Shown here piece after piece: positions 52,836 to 63,158 of a stretch of 64,000 nt of DNA. The notes below the pieces were generated by a model. That model was given only the letters and a program-made list of their open reading frames with translations, made no database searches and was not told the origin of the DNA. The stretch's first letter is position 1; every line of letters begins with the position of its first letter. Source of the stretch: Azospirillum humicireducens (GTDB lineage: Bacteria > Pseudomonadota > Alphaproteobacteria > Azospirillales > Azospirillaceae); assembly GCF_001639105.2 (NCBI RefSeq), contig NZ_CP015285.1, forward strand, positions 1,294,501 through 1,358,500, given 5' to 3'. The translations under genes and the position numbers were made by a program.

Positions 52836-54323
52836 TCAGAGATAGCGCCGCTCCAGATGCCGTTTGAACACCGACGCATCGAGCGGACGGCCGGTAGCCG
52901 CCGTCAGCAACTCATCCCCAGAGGCATGGAAACAGCCGGTTTCGTGCACATTCACCCGCAGCCAAGCCACCAGCGGCGCAAACTCGCCGCGCGACAGTGC
53001 CGGGACGATCTCCGGATCGGCCGTACGCGCGGCATCGAAGAGTTGGGCCGCGGTCATGGCGCCGAGGGTGTAGCTCGGGAAATAGCCCCAGCCGCCGCCC
53101 GGCCAATGGATGTCCTGCAGGCAGCCGAGCTTGTCGTTCGGCGGCACCACGCCCACCAGCTCCGCCATGCCGTCGTTCCAGGCTCCCGGCAGGTCCGGCA
53201 AGGTCAGGTCGCCGGCGATCAGCGCCTTCTCCAGCCGGTAGCGCAGGATGATATGCGCCGGATAGGTGACTTCGTCGGCATTGACGCGGATGAAGCCGCG
53301 CTCGACCCGGCTGTAGAGCCGGCGCAGATTGCCGGCCTCCCAGGCCGGCCCCTCCCCGCCGAAGGTCTCGCGCACCATCGGCGCCAGCCAGGTGATGAAC
53401 TCCGGCGAGCGGCAGGCCTGCATCTCCATCAGCAGCGACTGGCTCTCATGCACCGCCATGCCGCGCGACTGGCCCACAGGCTGCCCAAGCCACGCCCGCG
53501 GGCGGTTCTGCTCGTACAGGGCATGTCCGGTCTCGTGCAGGATGCCCATCAGCGCATCGGTGAAGTTGGCCTCGTCATAGCGGGTGGTGATGCGCACGTC
53601 GCCGGTCGCCCCGCCACAAAAGGGATGAAGCGAGACATCGAGCCGGCCGCGGCTGAAATCGAAGCCCAGCCGCTCCATCAAACGCACGCCCAGTTCGCGC
53701 TGCTTTTCCACCGGGAACGGCCCCTGCGGATCGAGCGGCGCCGGGGCGGCGGCCTGACGGTCCAGCACACGGCCGATCAGGTCGGGCAGGAAGGCCGAGA
53801 GGTCGGCGAACAGCGCGTCGATGCGCTCCGCCCGCGCACCGGGGTCGTGGCTGTCGAGCAGCGCATCGTAAGGGCTGATGCCCATGACGGAGCCCATCGC
53901 CTCCGCCCCCTCGCGCACGCGGGCCAGCACCTCGGTCAGCGAGGGCAGCAGCTTGGCGAAATCGCTCTCCGCCCGCGCCGTGCGCCACGTCATCTCGCAG
54001 ACCGACACGGCCTTGCTGGTCGCCTCCACCAGATCGGCGGGGATGGCGGTGGACTGGATATGATGGCGGCGCATCTCGCGCAGGTTGGCGCGCTGCCAGG
54101 CGTCGAGACTGCCGTCGCTTTCCGCCTCCGCCAGCAGGTCGGCCATGCGGGGGTCGGTCGCCAGCTCGTGCGCGATCACCGACAGGGTCGCGGTCTGCTC
54201 CGCCCGGCCGTCGTTCGCGCCTTCCGGCATGATCGTCTGGGTATCCCAGCCGAGAATGCCGAGCGCGTCGCCGATGGCGGCGATGCGGGCGTGGCGGCGT
54301 TCAAGCTCCTGATATGCGGTCAT
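52836..54323 (-). CDS. M32 family metallocarboxypeptidase
   Basis: This is a zinc carboxypeptidase of the thermostable carboxypeptidase 1 type. The 495-residue product has the family motifs HPFCGG, DVRITTRY and the zinc site HETGH at residues 263-267 in ILHETGHALYEQ. The length is typical. The start overlaps the surf1 3' end by 23 bases, so it is the last gene of the cta run and is probably translated by coupling. A role in oxidase assembly is not known. Confidence 0.95.
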   Translation of the reverse strand: MTAYQELERRHARIAAIGDALGILGWDTQTIMPEGANDGRAEQTATLSVIAHELATDPRMADLLAEAESDGSLDAWQRANLREMRRHHIQSTAIPADLVEATSKAVSVCEMTWRTARAESDFAKLLPSLTEVLARVREGAEAMGSVMGISPYDALLDSHDPGARAERIDALFADLSAFLPDLIGRVLDRQAAAPAPLDPQGPFPVEKQRELGVRLMERLGFDFSRGRLDVSLHPFCGGATGDVRITTRYDEANFTDALMGILHETGHALYEQNRPRAWLGQPVGQSRGMAVHESQSLLMEMQACRSPEFITWLAPMVRETFGGEGPAWEAGNLRRLYSRVERGFIRVNADEVTYPAHIILRYRLEKALIAGDLTLPDLPGAWNDGMAELVGVVPPNDKLGCLQDIHWPGGGWGYFPSYTLGAMTAAQLFDAARTADPEIVPALSRGEFAPLVAWLRVNVHETGCFHASGDELLTAATGRPLDASVFKRHLERRYL

Positions 54324-55146
54324 CGGATGGTCCGTCGGTTCCGGTGTCGGCGCGCTTGCGCTGCGACAGCACGTAGATCCCGGCGAGCGTTACCGCAAGT
54401 CCGTACCAGGTCAAGGCATACTGCAAATGGTTGTTCGGCAGGTCCACCCGCGGCTCGATCCCCGCCAGCGCGCCGGGCGGCGCGCCGGTCAGTCCGGCGT
54501 CCGGAGGGCCGAAGGTCTGGCCGGGCAGCATCTCCACCAGCACCGGCGCCACGCGGTCCAGCGACAGCGCCGCCGCCATGGCGGGCGGATCGGCGCGCAT
54601 CCAGGCGGTCCCCGGCTGCGGCGTGCCGTTGCCGGGCTGGAACAGGCCGGGCTGCTGCGGCAGGCGGACGATGCCCTTGACGCTGACCTCCCCCTTTACC
54701 TGACCGGCAGGGCGGGATGCCGGATCGCGCAGATCCATGGGGATGAAGCCGCGGTTGACCAGCAGGATGCCGGCCCCGTCCGCGCGCTGGAACGGGACAA
54801 GAAGCTCGTAACCGACCCGTCCCTGGTGCGGACGGGCGATCAGCAGAATTTCCCTGTCGTTGAGGAAATGGCCGGAGAGGGTGACCGGCCGGAACTCCCA
54901 AGCCGAGGCATCGTCGATGCGGGCCGGCAGTGGGACCGGCGGCTCGGCGATCCGGCTGGCGATGCGGGCGACCAGATCGGTCTTCCACTGCAGCCGCTCC
55001 AACTGCCAGGTGCCGAGGCCGATGGCCAGCGCGAGCCCGATGACCGTGACCAGGGTGGCGCCGAGAGACGGACGGAAGCGGCGGCGCTCCCGCGATCCGG
55101 CGCCATCTGCCGCCGCCGTTCCTGTTCCGGTGGTTGCGGCCTTCAT
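54301..55146 (-). CDS. SURF1 family cytochrome oxidase assembly factor
   Basis: SURF1 helps heme a insertion into oxidase subunit I. The 281-residue product has two transmembrane helices, one near residue 30-50 with LALAIGLGTWQLERLQWKTD and one near the end (YALTWYGLAVTLAGIYVL). The periplasmic motifs are WEFRPVTLSGHFLNDREILL and VNRGFIP. ATG at 55146 has AAGGGATC upstream and overlaps the DUF983 stop by ATGA. Confidence 0.94.
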   Translation of the reverse strand: MKAATTGTGTAAADGAGSRERRRFRPSLGATLVTVIGLALAIGLGTWQLERLQWKTDLVARIASRIAEPPVPLPARIDDASAWEFRPVTLSGHFLNDREILLIARPHQGRVGYELLVPFQRADGAGILLVNRGFIPMDLRDPASRPAGQVKGEVSVKGIVRLPQQPGLFQPGNGTPQPGTAWMRADPPAMAAALSLDRVAPVLVEMLPGQTFGPPDAGLTGAPPGALAGIEPRVDLPNNHLQYALTWYGLAVTLAGIYVLSQRKRADTGTDGPSDDRISGA

Positions 55147-55514
55147 GATCCCTTCTCGACCTCGCTGCGGCGATAGCGGTACTGCAGGGCGACGACATAG
55201 GCCTTCGCCGGCCGCAGCATGCCCAGAGTCAGGCCCAGCACCACGATGCTCCAGACGGTGGCGTGGAGCCAAAGCGGCCAGTCGACGGTCATCGATACCC
55301 ACAGCGCCACCGGCACCACGAGGAATCCCAGGATGAAGATCAGGAAGACGGCCGGGCCGTCGCCGCTGTCCACCTGCGAGAAGTCGAGGCCGCAGACGTT
55401 ACAGCGCTCGGCCACCGTCAGGTAGCCGGAGTACAGCCTTCCGCGTCCGCAGCGTGGGCAGACGCAACGCATGCCCGCCGACATCGGGGATACTCTTGGG
55501 AAATGATCGCTCAC
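55143..55514 (-). CDS. DUF983 family zinc-ribbon membrane protein
   Basis: The 123-residue protein opens with a zinc ribbon of two CxxC pairs (CPRC at about 20 and CNVC at about 38), followed by two transmembrane helices (FLIFILGFLVVPVALWVSM, WLHATVWSIVVLGLTLGML). The family is typical of alphaproteobacterial cta clusters; its role is unknown. The start is GTG with GGAGG 12 bases upstream. Its stop overlaps the surf1 start. Confidence 0.92.
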   Translation of the reverse strand: MSDHFPRVSPMSAGMRCVCPRCGRGRLYSGYLTVAERCNVCGLDFSQVDSGDGPAVFLIFILGFLVVPVALWVSMTVDWPLWLHATVWSIVVLGLTLGMLRPAKAYVVALQYRYRRSEVEKGS

Positions 55515-55584
55515 GCTGAAACCTCCCGTTCGGGCCGCTCCGGCAAAGGGTGAAGGCTGCCGGAACGGCTCGGCGCCGGTGGCG

Positions 55585-56460
55585 TCAGTGGCTGGCGATC
55601 ACACCGCCGTAACCACCCCACCAGTAGACCGATACGAACAGGAACAACCAGACCACGTCGACGAAGTGCCAATACCAGGCCGCAGCCTCGAAGCCGAAAT
55701 GGCTCTCGGGGGTGAAATGGCCCTTCACCGTGCGGACCCAGCACACCGCCAGGAAGATCGTGCCGACCAGCACATGGAAGCCGTGGAAGCCGGTCGCCAT
55801 GTAGAAGGTCGACGGGAAGATGCCGTCGGTGAACTTGAAGGCGGCGTGGACATACTCATAGACCTGGAAGAAGCTGAACAGCACGCCCAGCAGCACGGTC
55901 AGGCCCAGCGCCTTCGCCGCCTCGCGGTTGCGCCCTTCCACGATCGCATGGTGAGCCCAGGTGACGGTGACGCCCGACAGCAGCAGGGTGATGGTCATCA
56001 TCAGCGGCATGTCGAACGGATCGATGACATGCACGTTGGGCGGCGGCCAGATGGCGTCGGGGTTGAGCGGCGATACCTTGGGCTCCAGGGCGGCGTGGAA
56101 GAAGGCCCAGAAGAAGGCGGAGAAGAACATCACCTCCGATGCGATGAACAGCGCCATGCCATAGCGCAGGCCGATCTTCACCACCGGGGTGTGGGCATGC
56201 TCCACCACCGATTCCCGGATCACGGAGCGCCACCAGCCGAACATCGTCACCAGAATGGCCAGCACCCCCAGGATCATCAGGAAGGAGCCGCCGTCATGCA
56301 TGTAGACGACCAGACCGGTCGCCAGCAGCCCGCCGGAGAAGGCGCCGATCAGCGGCCAGGGGCTGGGCTTCAGCAGATGGTAGGGATGCGGGATGCCGGC
56401 GCCCGGTTCATGGGCTGACGGTTCGGCGTGCGGCATTTGCCCGTGGGTGATGTCGGCCAT
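55585..56460 (-). CDS. ctaE: Cytochrome c oxidase subunit III
   Basis: CtaE is a core membrane subunit of aa3-type oxidase without redox centres. The 291-residue product has seven predicted helices and family motifs GLRYGMALFIASEVMFFSAF, FWAFFHAALEP, GFHGFHVLVGTIFLAVCW and WYWHFVDVVWLFLFVSVYWW. It begins 22 bases downstream of ctaG and precedes the DUF983 gene, the usual alphaproteobacterial order. Confidence 0.98.
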   Translation of the reverse strand: MADITHGQMPHAEPSAHEPGAGIPHPYHLLKPSPWPLIGAFSGGLLATGLVVYMHDGGSFLMILGVLAILVTMFGWWRSVIRESVVEHAHTPVVKIGLRYGMALFIASEVMFFSAFFWAFFHAALEPKVSPLNPDAIWPPPNVHVIDPFDMPLMMTITLLLSGVTVTWAHHAIVEGRNREAAKALGLTVLLGVLFSFFQVYEYVHAAFKFTDGIFPSTFYMATGFHGFHVLVGTIFLAVCWVRTVKGHFTPESHFGFEAAAWYWHFVDVVWLFLFVSVYWWGGYGGVIASH

Positions 56461-56481
56461 CGTCTCACTACCCCATATTGT

Positions 56482-57144
56482 TCAGTTTGTGGCGGTCGCC
56501 CCCGGCTCCGCCTTTTGTTTGCTTGCTTCCGTGCCGCCGGACGGGGCGGGAGGCACGGCATGCTGGGCAAGCCGTGCCTCGCTGTCCTTGGCGCGGAAGA
56601 AGGTGTAGGACAGCGTGATTGTGGTCACGTCATCCATGTTCGGGTCGTCGGCCATTGCCGGGTCGACGAAGAACACCACCGGCATGTCCACAGCCTGACC
56701 GGGCTCCAGGATCTGCTCGGTGAAGCAGAAGCACTGCATCTTGTTGAAATAGATGCCCGCCTTGTCAGGCGAGACATTGTAGACCGCCGTTCCCACGGTG
56801 GGCTTGGCCCCCCGGTTCTCCGCCCGGTAGGCGGCGAAGCCGGTCTCGCCCAGCTTCAGCGCCAGTTCCTTCTGCTCCGGCTTGAAGGACCAGGGCAGCG
56901 CGGTGTTGGTGTCTGCGTTGAAGCGGATGGTGACCTTGCGCTCGACGACACGGCTCGCGGCCTGCTCGGCCCGCTGGGTCGTGCCGCCGAAGCCGGTGAC
57001 GGCGCAGAACAGGTTGTAGAGCGGGACCGACGCGTAGGTCAGCCCGATCATTCCCGCCACCAGCCCGAACAGGGAGCCCAGAACGAGCCGGTTGCGGCGG
57101 CGCAGCCTGTCGTCGCGCTTGGTCATCTCGCCGCTCTTGGCCAT
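56482..57144 (-). CDS. ctaG: Cytochrome c oxidase assembly protein CtaG (Cox11)
   Basis: CtaG delivers copper to the CuB site of subunit I. The 220-residue product has one N-terminal transmembrane helix (residues about 20-42), a periplasmic beta domain, and the copper-binding CFCF in KMQCFCFTEQ. The tail beyond VPPAPSGG is low complexity. Its ATG shares one base with the stop of the small upstream gene, which indicates coupling. Confidence 0.96.
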   Translation of the reverse strand: MAKSGEMTKRDDRLRRRNRLVLGSLFGLVAGMIGLTYASVPLYNLFCAVTGFGGTTQRAEQAASRVVERKVTIRFNADTNTALPWSFKPEQKELALKLGETGFAAYRAENRGAKPTVGTAVYNVSPDKAGIYFNKMQCFCFTEQILEPGQAVDMPVVFFVDPAMADDPNMDDVTTITLSYTFFRAKDSEARLAQHAVPPAPSGGTEASKQKAEPGATATN

Positions 57145-57329
57145 CAGTGCGCCCCGCCCATCCGCACGACGGTGATGGCGTAGAACAGGACGACCAGCGT
57201 CAGCAGCGCCGCCAGAACGGCCAGATTGCGGCCGCGCAGCTTCCTCGCCCGCAGAGCGGCCTCCTGCCGCTTCTGCTCCTCCACCGAGGCGCGGGTATCG
57301 ATCGGGGTATCGTGTTCCATCGCCGTCAT
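57144..57329 (-). CDS. Small single-helix protein of the cta cluster
   Basis: The 61-residue protein has a polar N-terminus ([20 protein letters not shown]) and one transmembrane helix ([20 protein letters not shown]). Small proteins of this form are found between ctaB and ctaG in many alphaproteobacteria and are annotated as CoxF or as hypothetical. It overlaps ctaB by ATGA and ctaG by one base. Its role is unknown. Confidence 0.88.
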   Translation of the reverse strand: MTAMEHDTPIDTRASVEEQKRQEAALRARKLRGRNLAVLAALLTLVVLFYAITVVRMGGAH

Positions 57330-58237
57330 GCCCACCCTCCAAGGATCAGCCGCTCCGCCATCATCACGGCGAACAGCAGGAACAGGTACAGGATCGAGAA
57401 ACCGAACATCTTCTTGGCCGGCTTGTCGTCGGTCGCGCGCAGGACGCGGACGGCATAGCCGACGAACATCAGGCCGAGGATGGCCGACACCGCCAGATAG
57501 GCCGGACCGGAGATCCCGACGAAGGACGGTGCCGCGGCCACCGGCAGCAGAATCAGCGTATAGACCAGCATCTGGCGCTTGGTCGCCGCCTCTCCCGCCA
57601 CCACCGGCATCATCGGCACGCCCGCGCGGGTGTAGTCGCCGTTGCGGAACAGGGCCAGCGCCCAGAAATGCGGCGGCGTCCACAGGAAGATCAGCAGGAA
57701 CAGCAGGATCGACGGCAGATCGACGCTGCCGGTCACCGCGGCCCAGCCGATCATCGGCGGGAAGGCGCCGGCCGCTCCGCCGATCACGATGTTCTGCGGG
57801 GTCCGGCGCTTCAGCCACATGGTGTAGACGAAGATGTAGAAGCCGATGGTCATCGCCAGCAGCGAGGCTGCCGCCCAGTTCACGGCCAGCCCCATCACCA
57901 CGACCGACAGCACCGACAGTGTAATTCCGAATCCCAAAGCCTCGGACGGCTCCACGCGCCCCGACGGTATCGGGCGCTTGACCGTACGGGCCATCACCGC
58001 GTCGATGTCGCGGTCGTACCACATGTTGATGGCGCCCGACGCTCCGGCGCCGACCGCGATGCACAGCACGGCGACCACGGCCAGGAAGGGATGGATGTGG
58101 CCGGGGGCCAGGACGATGCCGGCCAGACCGGTGAAGACCACAAGCGACATGACCCGCGGCTTCAGCAACTCGATGAAGTCACCGGCCGACGCCCCCCCGG
58201 TCTGATTGAGCGTCAGTTCGTTCGTCACATCCGTCAT
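57326..58237 (-). CDS. ctaB: Protoheme IX farnesyltransferase
   Basis: CtaB (Cox10) adds a farnesyl group to heme b to make heme o, the first step of heme a synthesis for the oxidase. The 303-residue protein has about nine helices and the UbiA-family motif [20 protein letters not shown]. It begins after a gap of about 140 bases downstream of ctaD and overlaps the next small gene. No ctaA (heme a synthase) is in the window. Confidence 0.97.
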   Translation of the reverse strand: MTDVTNELTLNQTGGASAGDFIELLKPRVMSLVVFTGLAGIVLAPGHIHPFLAVVAVLCIAVGAGASGAINMWYDRDIDAVMARTVKRPIPSGRVEPSEALGFGITLSVLSVVVMGLAVNWAAASLLAMTIGFYIFVYTMWLKRRTPQNIVIGGAAGAFPPMIGWAAVTGSVDLPSILLFLLIFLWTPPHFWALALFRNGDYTRAGVPMMPVVAGEAATKRQMLVYTLILLPVAAAPSFVGISGPAYLAVSAILGLMFVGYAVRVLRATDDKPAKKMFGFSILYLFLLFAVMMAERLILGGWA

Positions 58238-58378
58238 GTCATGTCCTTGTCGTCTTCTAACCCCGGGTCCGTCGCCCCGGCGCCCGTCCTGCCTATGCCC
58301 GTTTTTTGGGCTATCCGGCTTGGTCCTTTCCAGATGGGTCGGGCGCTGCAGTGCGGCAACGCCCGCCCGTTAGCACGC

Positions 58379-60094
<1,716 letters not shown>

Positions 60095-60142
60095 TCATCC
60101 CTATGCCGGGCCGTGCGAAGTCCGCGGGGCCGGCCGACATCG

Positions 60143-61000
60143 TCATTCGACCAGGGTTCCGGTCGGACGCGCCGCCACGTCGCGGGCCGGGTCCTTCGGC
60201 GCGAAGGCCGTCTTGGACTTGGCGACCCAGGCGTCGAACGCCTCGCGCGACACCACCTCGACCGCGATCGGCATATAGCCGTGGTTGGTGCCGCAGATCT
60301 CGGAGCATTGGCCGTAATAGACGCCTTCGCGTTCGGCCTTGAACCACGTCTCGTTGATGCGTCCGGGAACGCCATCCTTCTTGATGCCGAAGGCCGGCAT
60401 CGCCCAGGAATGGATGACGTCGCCTGCAGTCACCATCAGCCGGACGGTGGTGTTGACCGGGACGACGACCCGGTTGTCGACCTCCAGCAGGCGGCGCTGG
60501 CCGGGCTTGATCTCCGATTCCGGGATCATGTAGCTGGAGAAGGCGATGTTGCCGTGGTCGGGATACTCATAGTCCCAATACCACTGGCGGCCCGTGACCT
60601 TGACGGTCATCTCCGCTTCCGGAATGCGTTCCGCGGCATAGAGAAGCTTGAAAGACGGCACCGCGATCACGATCAGGATGACCACCGGCAGCACGGTCCA
60701 GGCAACCTCCAGCAGCGTGTGGTGCGAGGTCTTGGACGGAACCGGGTTCTTCTTCGCATCGAAACGGACGATGCAATAGGCCATCAGCGCCGCGACGAAG
60801 ATCACGATCAGCGTGATGATGATGGTCAGCAGGTCGTTGAACGAGGTCATCAGGTGCTTGACCGGAGAAGCGGAGGGCTGCATGCCCATCTCCCACGGCT
60901 TCGGCTCGTTCGCCAGGGCGGCACCCCACCCCATCATCGCCGGCCCGACCATCGACAGGACCGCCGCCAGGCCGGCGGCGTACAGGCTTTGCCTTCTCAT
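60143..61000 (-). CDS. ctaC: Cytochrome c oxidase subunit II
   Basis: CtaC receives electrons from cytochrome c at its CuA site. The 285-residue product has a signal peptide, two transmembrane helices (about 50-75 and 93-115), the periplasmic QWYWDYEYP segment and the CuA motif CSEICGTNHGYMPI. I chose ATG at 61000, preceded by AAGGGGTTGGGG, over an in-frame ATG at 61033. It is the first gene of the cta run. Confidence 0.97.
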   Translation of the reverse strand: MRRQSLYAAGLAAVLSMVGPAMMGWGAALANEPKPWEMGMQPSASPVKHLMTSFNDLLTIIITLIVIFVAALMAYCIVRFDAKKNPVPSKTSHHTLLEVAWTVLPVVILIVIAVPSFKLLYAAERIPEAEMTVKVTGRQWYWDYEYPDHGNIAFSSYMIPESEIKPGQRRLLEVDNRVVVPVNTTVRLMVTAGDVIHSWAMPAFGIKKDGVPGRINETWFKAEREGVYYGQCSEICGTNHGYMPIAVEVVSREAFDAWVAKSKTAFAPKDPARDVAARPTGTLVE

Positions 61001-61535
61001 CCCCAACCCCTTCTTAGCCGCGACGCTCGTCATGGCCCGCGGTCGTCTCTTCCCGCCGACGCCCCCTCCGCCCTCTTGTCCGCTGGACCGGCATCTGTTC
61101 GCGCGGTCCATAGTTGGGCTTATCAGCGAACGCCAGTTTATGCAGGGATCACGCCATCTTAGCGCGACATATACCCGCATCTGGAGCTTATCCCCACGTC
61201 GCGCTGGGTTACAAGCCTTTCCTCTCTCCCACCATTTCCATAGACTTTTCCTCACAATCAGCCGCGCCATTGGAACAAAGGTTGAGCATGCACAGGGGTC
61301 TAGCCATGCGGCATTCTGTCGCAGTCCGTTGGAGTAGCGGATTTTTCCGGAGTTCAAGTTTGGAAAGGATATGAAGGGCCGCGCCAGCCGACGCGCAGGA
61401 TTGTTGCTGCACACGGGCGCGACTCAGGAATCAAGGATGAGGCAGGTGTCGGCTTCGGGCCAGATGCGCGAAGGTGATAGGTGGGGGCCTGGTCCTCCCG
61501 TTCAGAAACTCAGCAATACCGCTGATGCACGCCCC
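61001..61535. other. Intergenic region upstream of the cta operon
   Basis: These 535 bases lie between the DUF3422 gene and ctaC, both on the minus strand. They should hold the terminator of the first and the promoter of the second, but I could not identify a clear consensus for either. No credible gene is present. The section 61190-61380 is the least GC-rich. Confidence 0.5.
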
Positions 61536-62915
61536 TCAATGCTCACCGACCAGTACCTTCCGGATCCGTCGCACCCCCGACCAGACGAAGGCGATGACGA
61601 TGGGTATCATCACTCCCACCAGCATGTCGGGATCGATCTTGAGCCCAAAGCCCTTCAATCCCTTCGCCGCATAGCCGACGATGCCGACGAGGTAATAGCT
61701 GATCGCCACCACCGAAAGCCCCTCCACCGTCTCCTGCAGGCGCAGCTGCAGCTGGGCGCGGCGATCCATCGACTGGAGAAGTTCGGCGTTCTGGCCCTCG
61801 ACCGCGATCTCGACACGGGTGCGCAGCAGGGTGCTGGCCCGCGCCACCCGCTGCGACAGCGACTCGAGCCGCTGCTCGACCGCCTCGCAGGTGCGGATGG
61901 CGGGGGTCAGCCGGCGGTCCATGAACTCCTGGACGGTCTGCAACCCCTCGATCCGGATCTCGCGCAGCTCCTCGATTCGCCGCTCCACCAGCTCGTAATA
62001 GGCGCGGGCGGCACCGAAGCGGTAGGCGGTCTCGGCCGAGATCTGCTCGGTCTGTGCCGCCAGCAGGGTCAAACGGTCGAGCAGGTCACGCTCGTCCTGC
62101 AGCCCGCGCAGGCTGGCGATGCGGGCGGTGACCTCCGCCAGTCCGGCTTCGATCGGACCGATGCGGGGCAGCACGCCGCGCGCCATCGGCAAAGCCAGCA
62201 GGGCAAGCACCCGGTAGGTCTCGATCTCCAGAAGCCGCTGCAACACCCGACCGGTCTGGCGCGGCGTCATCGAATGATCGGCGACCAGCATGCGGGAAAA
62301 ACCGTCGCCATGGATGCGGAAATCGGTCCAGGCGGTCGCCGACCGTCCGGCGATTCGCGATCCGACATAGCTTTCCGACCCGAACATCGCCGCCATCATG
62401 GCGTGCGACGGCTCCGGCGTATCGGCGTCGAGCACGGCGACATGGATGCCGACAAGCAGTTCGCCCGGCAGACCGGCCAGCCATTCCCGCGGCAGGGCGT
62501 GCAGCGCCGGCTCCAGAAAGGGATCGACCAGGGCGCCCGGCGGCATGGCGCTGGGGCGGAAGACGGTCCAGGTCGAGAATTCGGTGTGCCGCTCCCACTT
62601 CAGATGAAAGCTGCCGAAGGACGCGCTGTGGTGGGTGGCGCCCTGCGGCGGGCGGACCACGCCGGCCCAATCGCACAGCGCCTCCAGATGGCGGCGGTCG
62701 GCATCCGTCGCCCCTTCCCCCGACAGCATCGCCAGCATCGTGGCGCGTACCGGCGCCGCCATGCATTCCGGCGGACGGGCATGAACCTCGTTGGTCAGGA
62801 CCTGGCGCAGCGGATGGTCGCGCAAGGGACGAGGCCCGGCCAAGCCGCCGCCTGTACCGGACGCGCCTGCACGGTTCAGGGTATCCGTGGTCGTCGGCAC
62901 CGCTCCGTCGGTCAT
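61536..62915 (-). CDS. DUF3422 family membrane-anchored protein
   Basis: The 459-residue protein matches DUF3422. It has the conserved opening PLRDHPLRQVLTNEVHARPP, a helical middle rich in Glu and Arg (ETAYRFGAARAYYELVERRI), and two C-terminal helices (SVVAISYYLVGIVGYAAKG and DMLVGVMIPIVIAFVWSGV). The family is common in alphaproteobacteria and has no proven role. GGAGGGAAAC directly precedes ATG at 62915, which decides the start. Confidence 0.88.
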   Translation of the reverse strand: MTDGAVPTTTDTLNRAGASGTGGGLAGPRPLRDHPLRQVLTNEVHARPPECMAAPVRATMLAMLSGEGATDADRRHLEALCDWAGVVRPPQGATHHSASFGSFHLKWERHTEFSTWTVFRPSAMPPGALVDPFLEPALHALPREWLAGLPGELLVGIHVAVLDADTPEPSHAMMAAMFGSESYVGSRIAGRSATAWTDFRIHGDGFSRMLVADHSMTPRQTGRVLQRLLEIETYRVLALLALPMARGVLPRIGPIEAGLAEVTARIASLRGLQDERDLLDRLTLLAAQTEQISAETAYRFGAARAYYELVERRIEELREIRIEGLQTVQEFMDRRLTPAIRTCEAVEQRLESLSQRVARASTLLRTRVEIAVEGQNAELLQSMDRRAQLQLRLQETVEGLSVVAISYYLVGIVGYAAKGLKGFGLKIDPDMLVGVMIPIVIAFVWSGVRRIRKVLVGEH

Positions 62916-63158
62916 GTTTCCCTCCGCCATCCCAGCACCACCCCGTGGCCGGCCCACCATCAGGTAACACAATCCGGCGTCGGCGAACTTGCCGGATCGC
63001 GCCAGCGTCGCCACACTATAGTCAGACCGTTAGAACACATCGTACGGCGCGGCGCGAGAAGGCCCGCGATGCTACTGTGTCCTACCATGGAACGAGGCCG
63101 GCACAAGCGATCAGGCCGGGCAGGCCGGGTTCCGCCCCATCACAGGTTCGGAGTTTTC

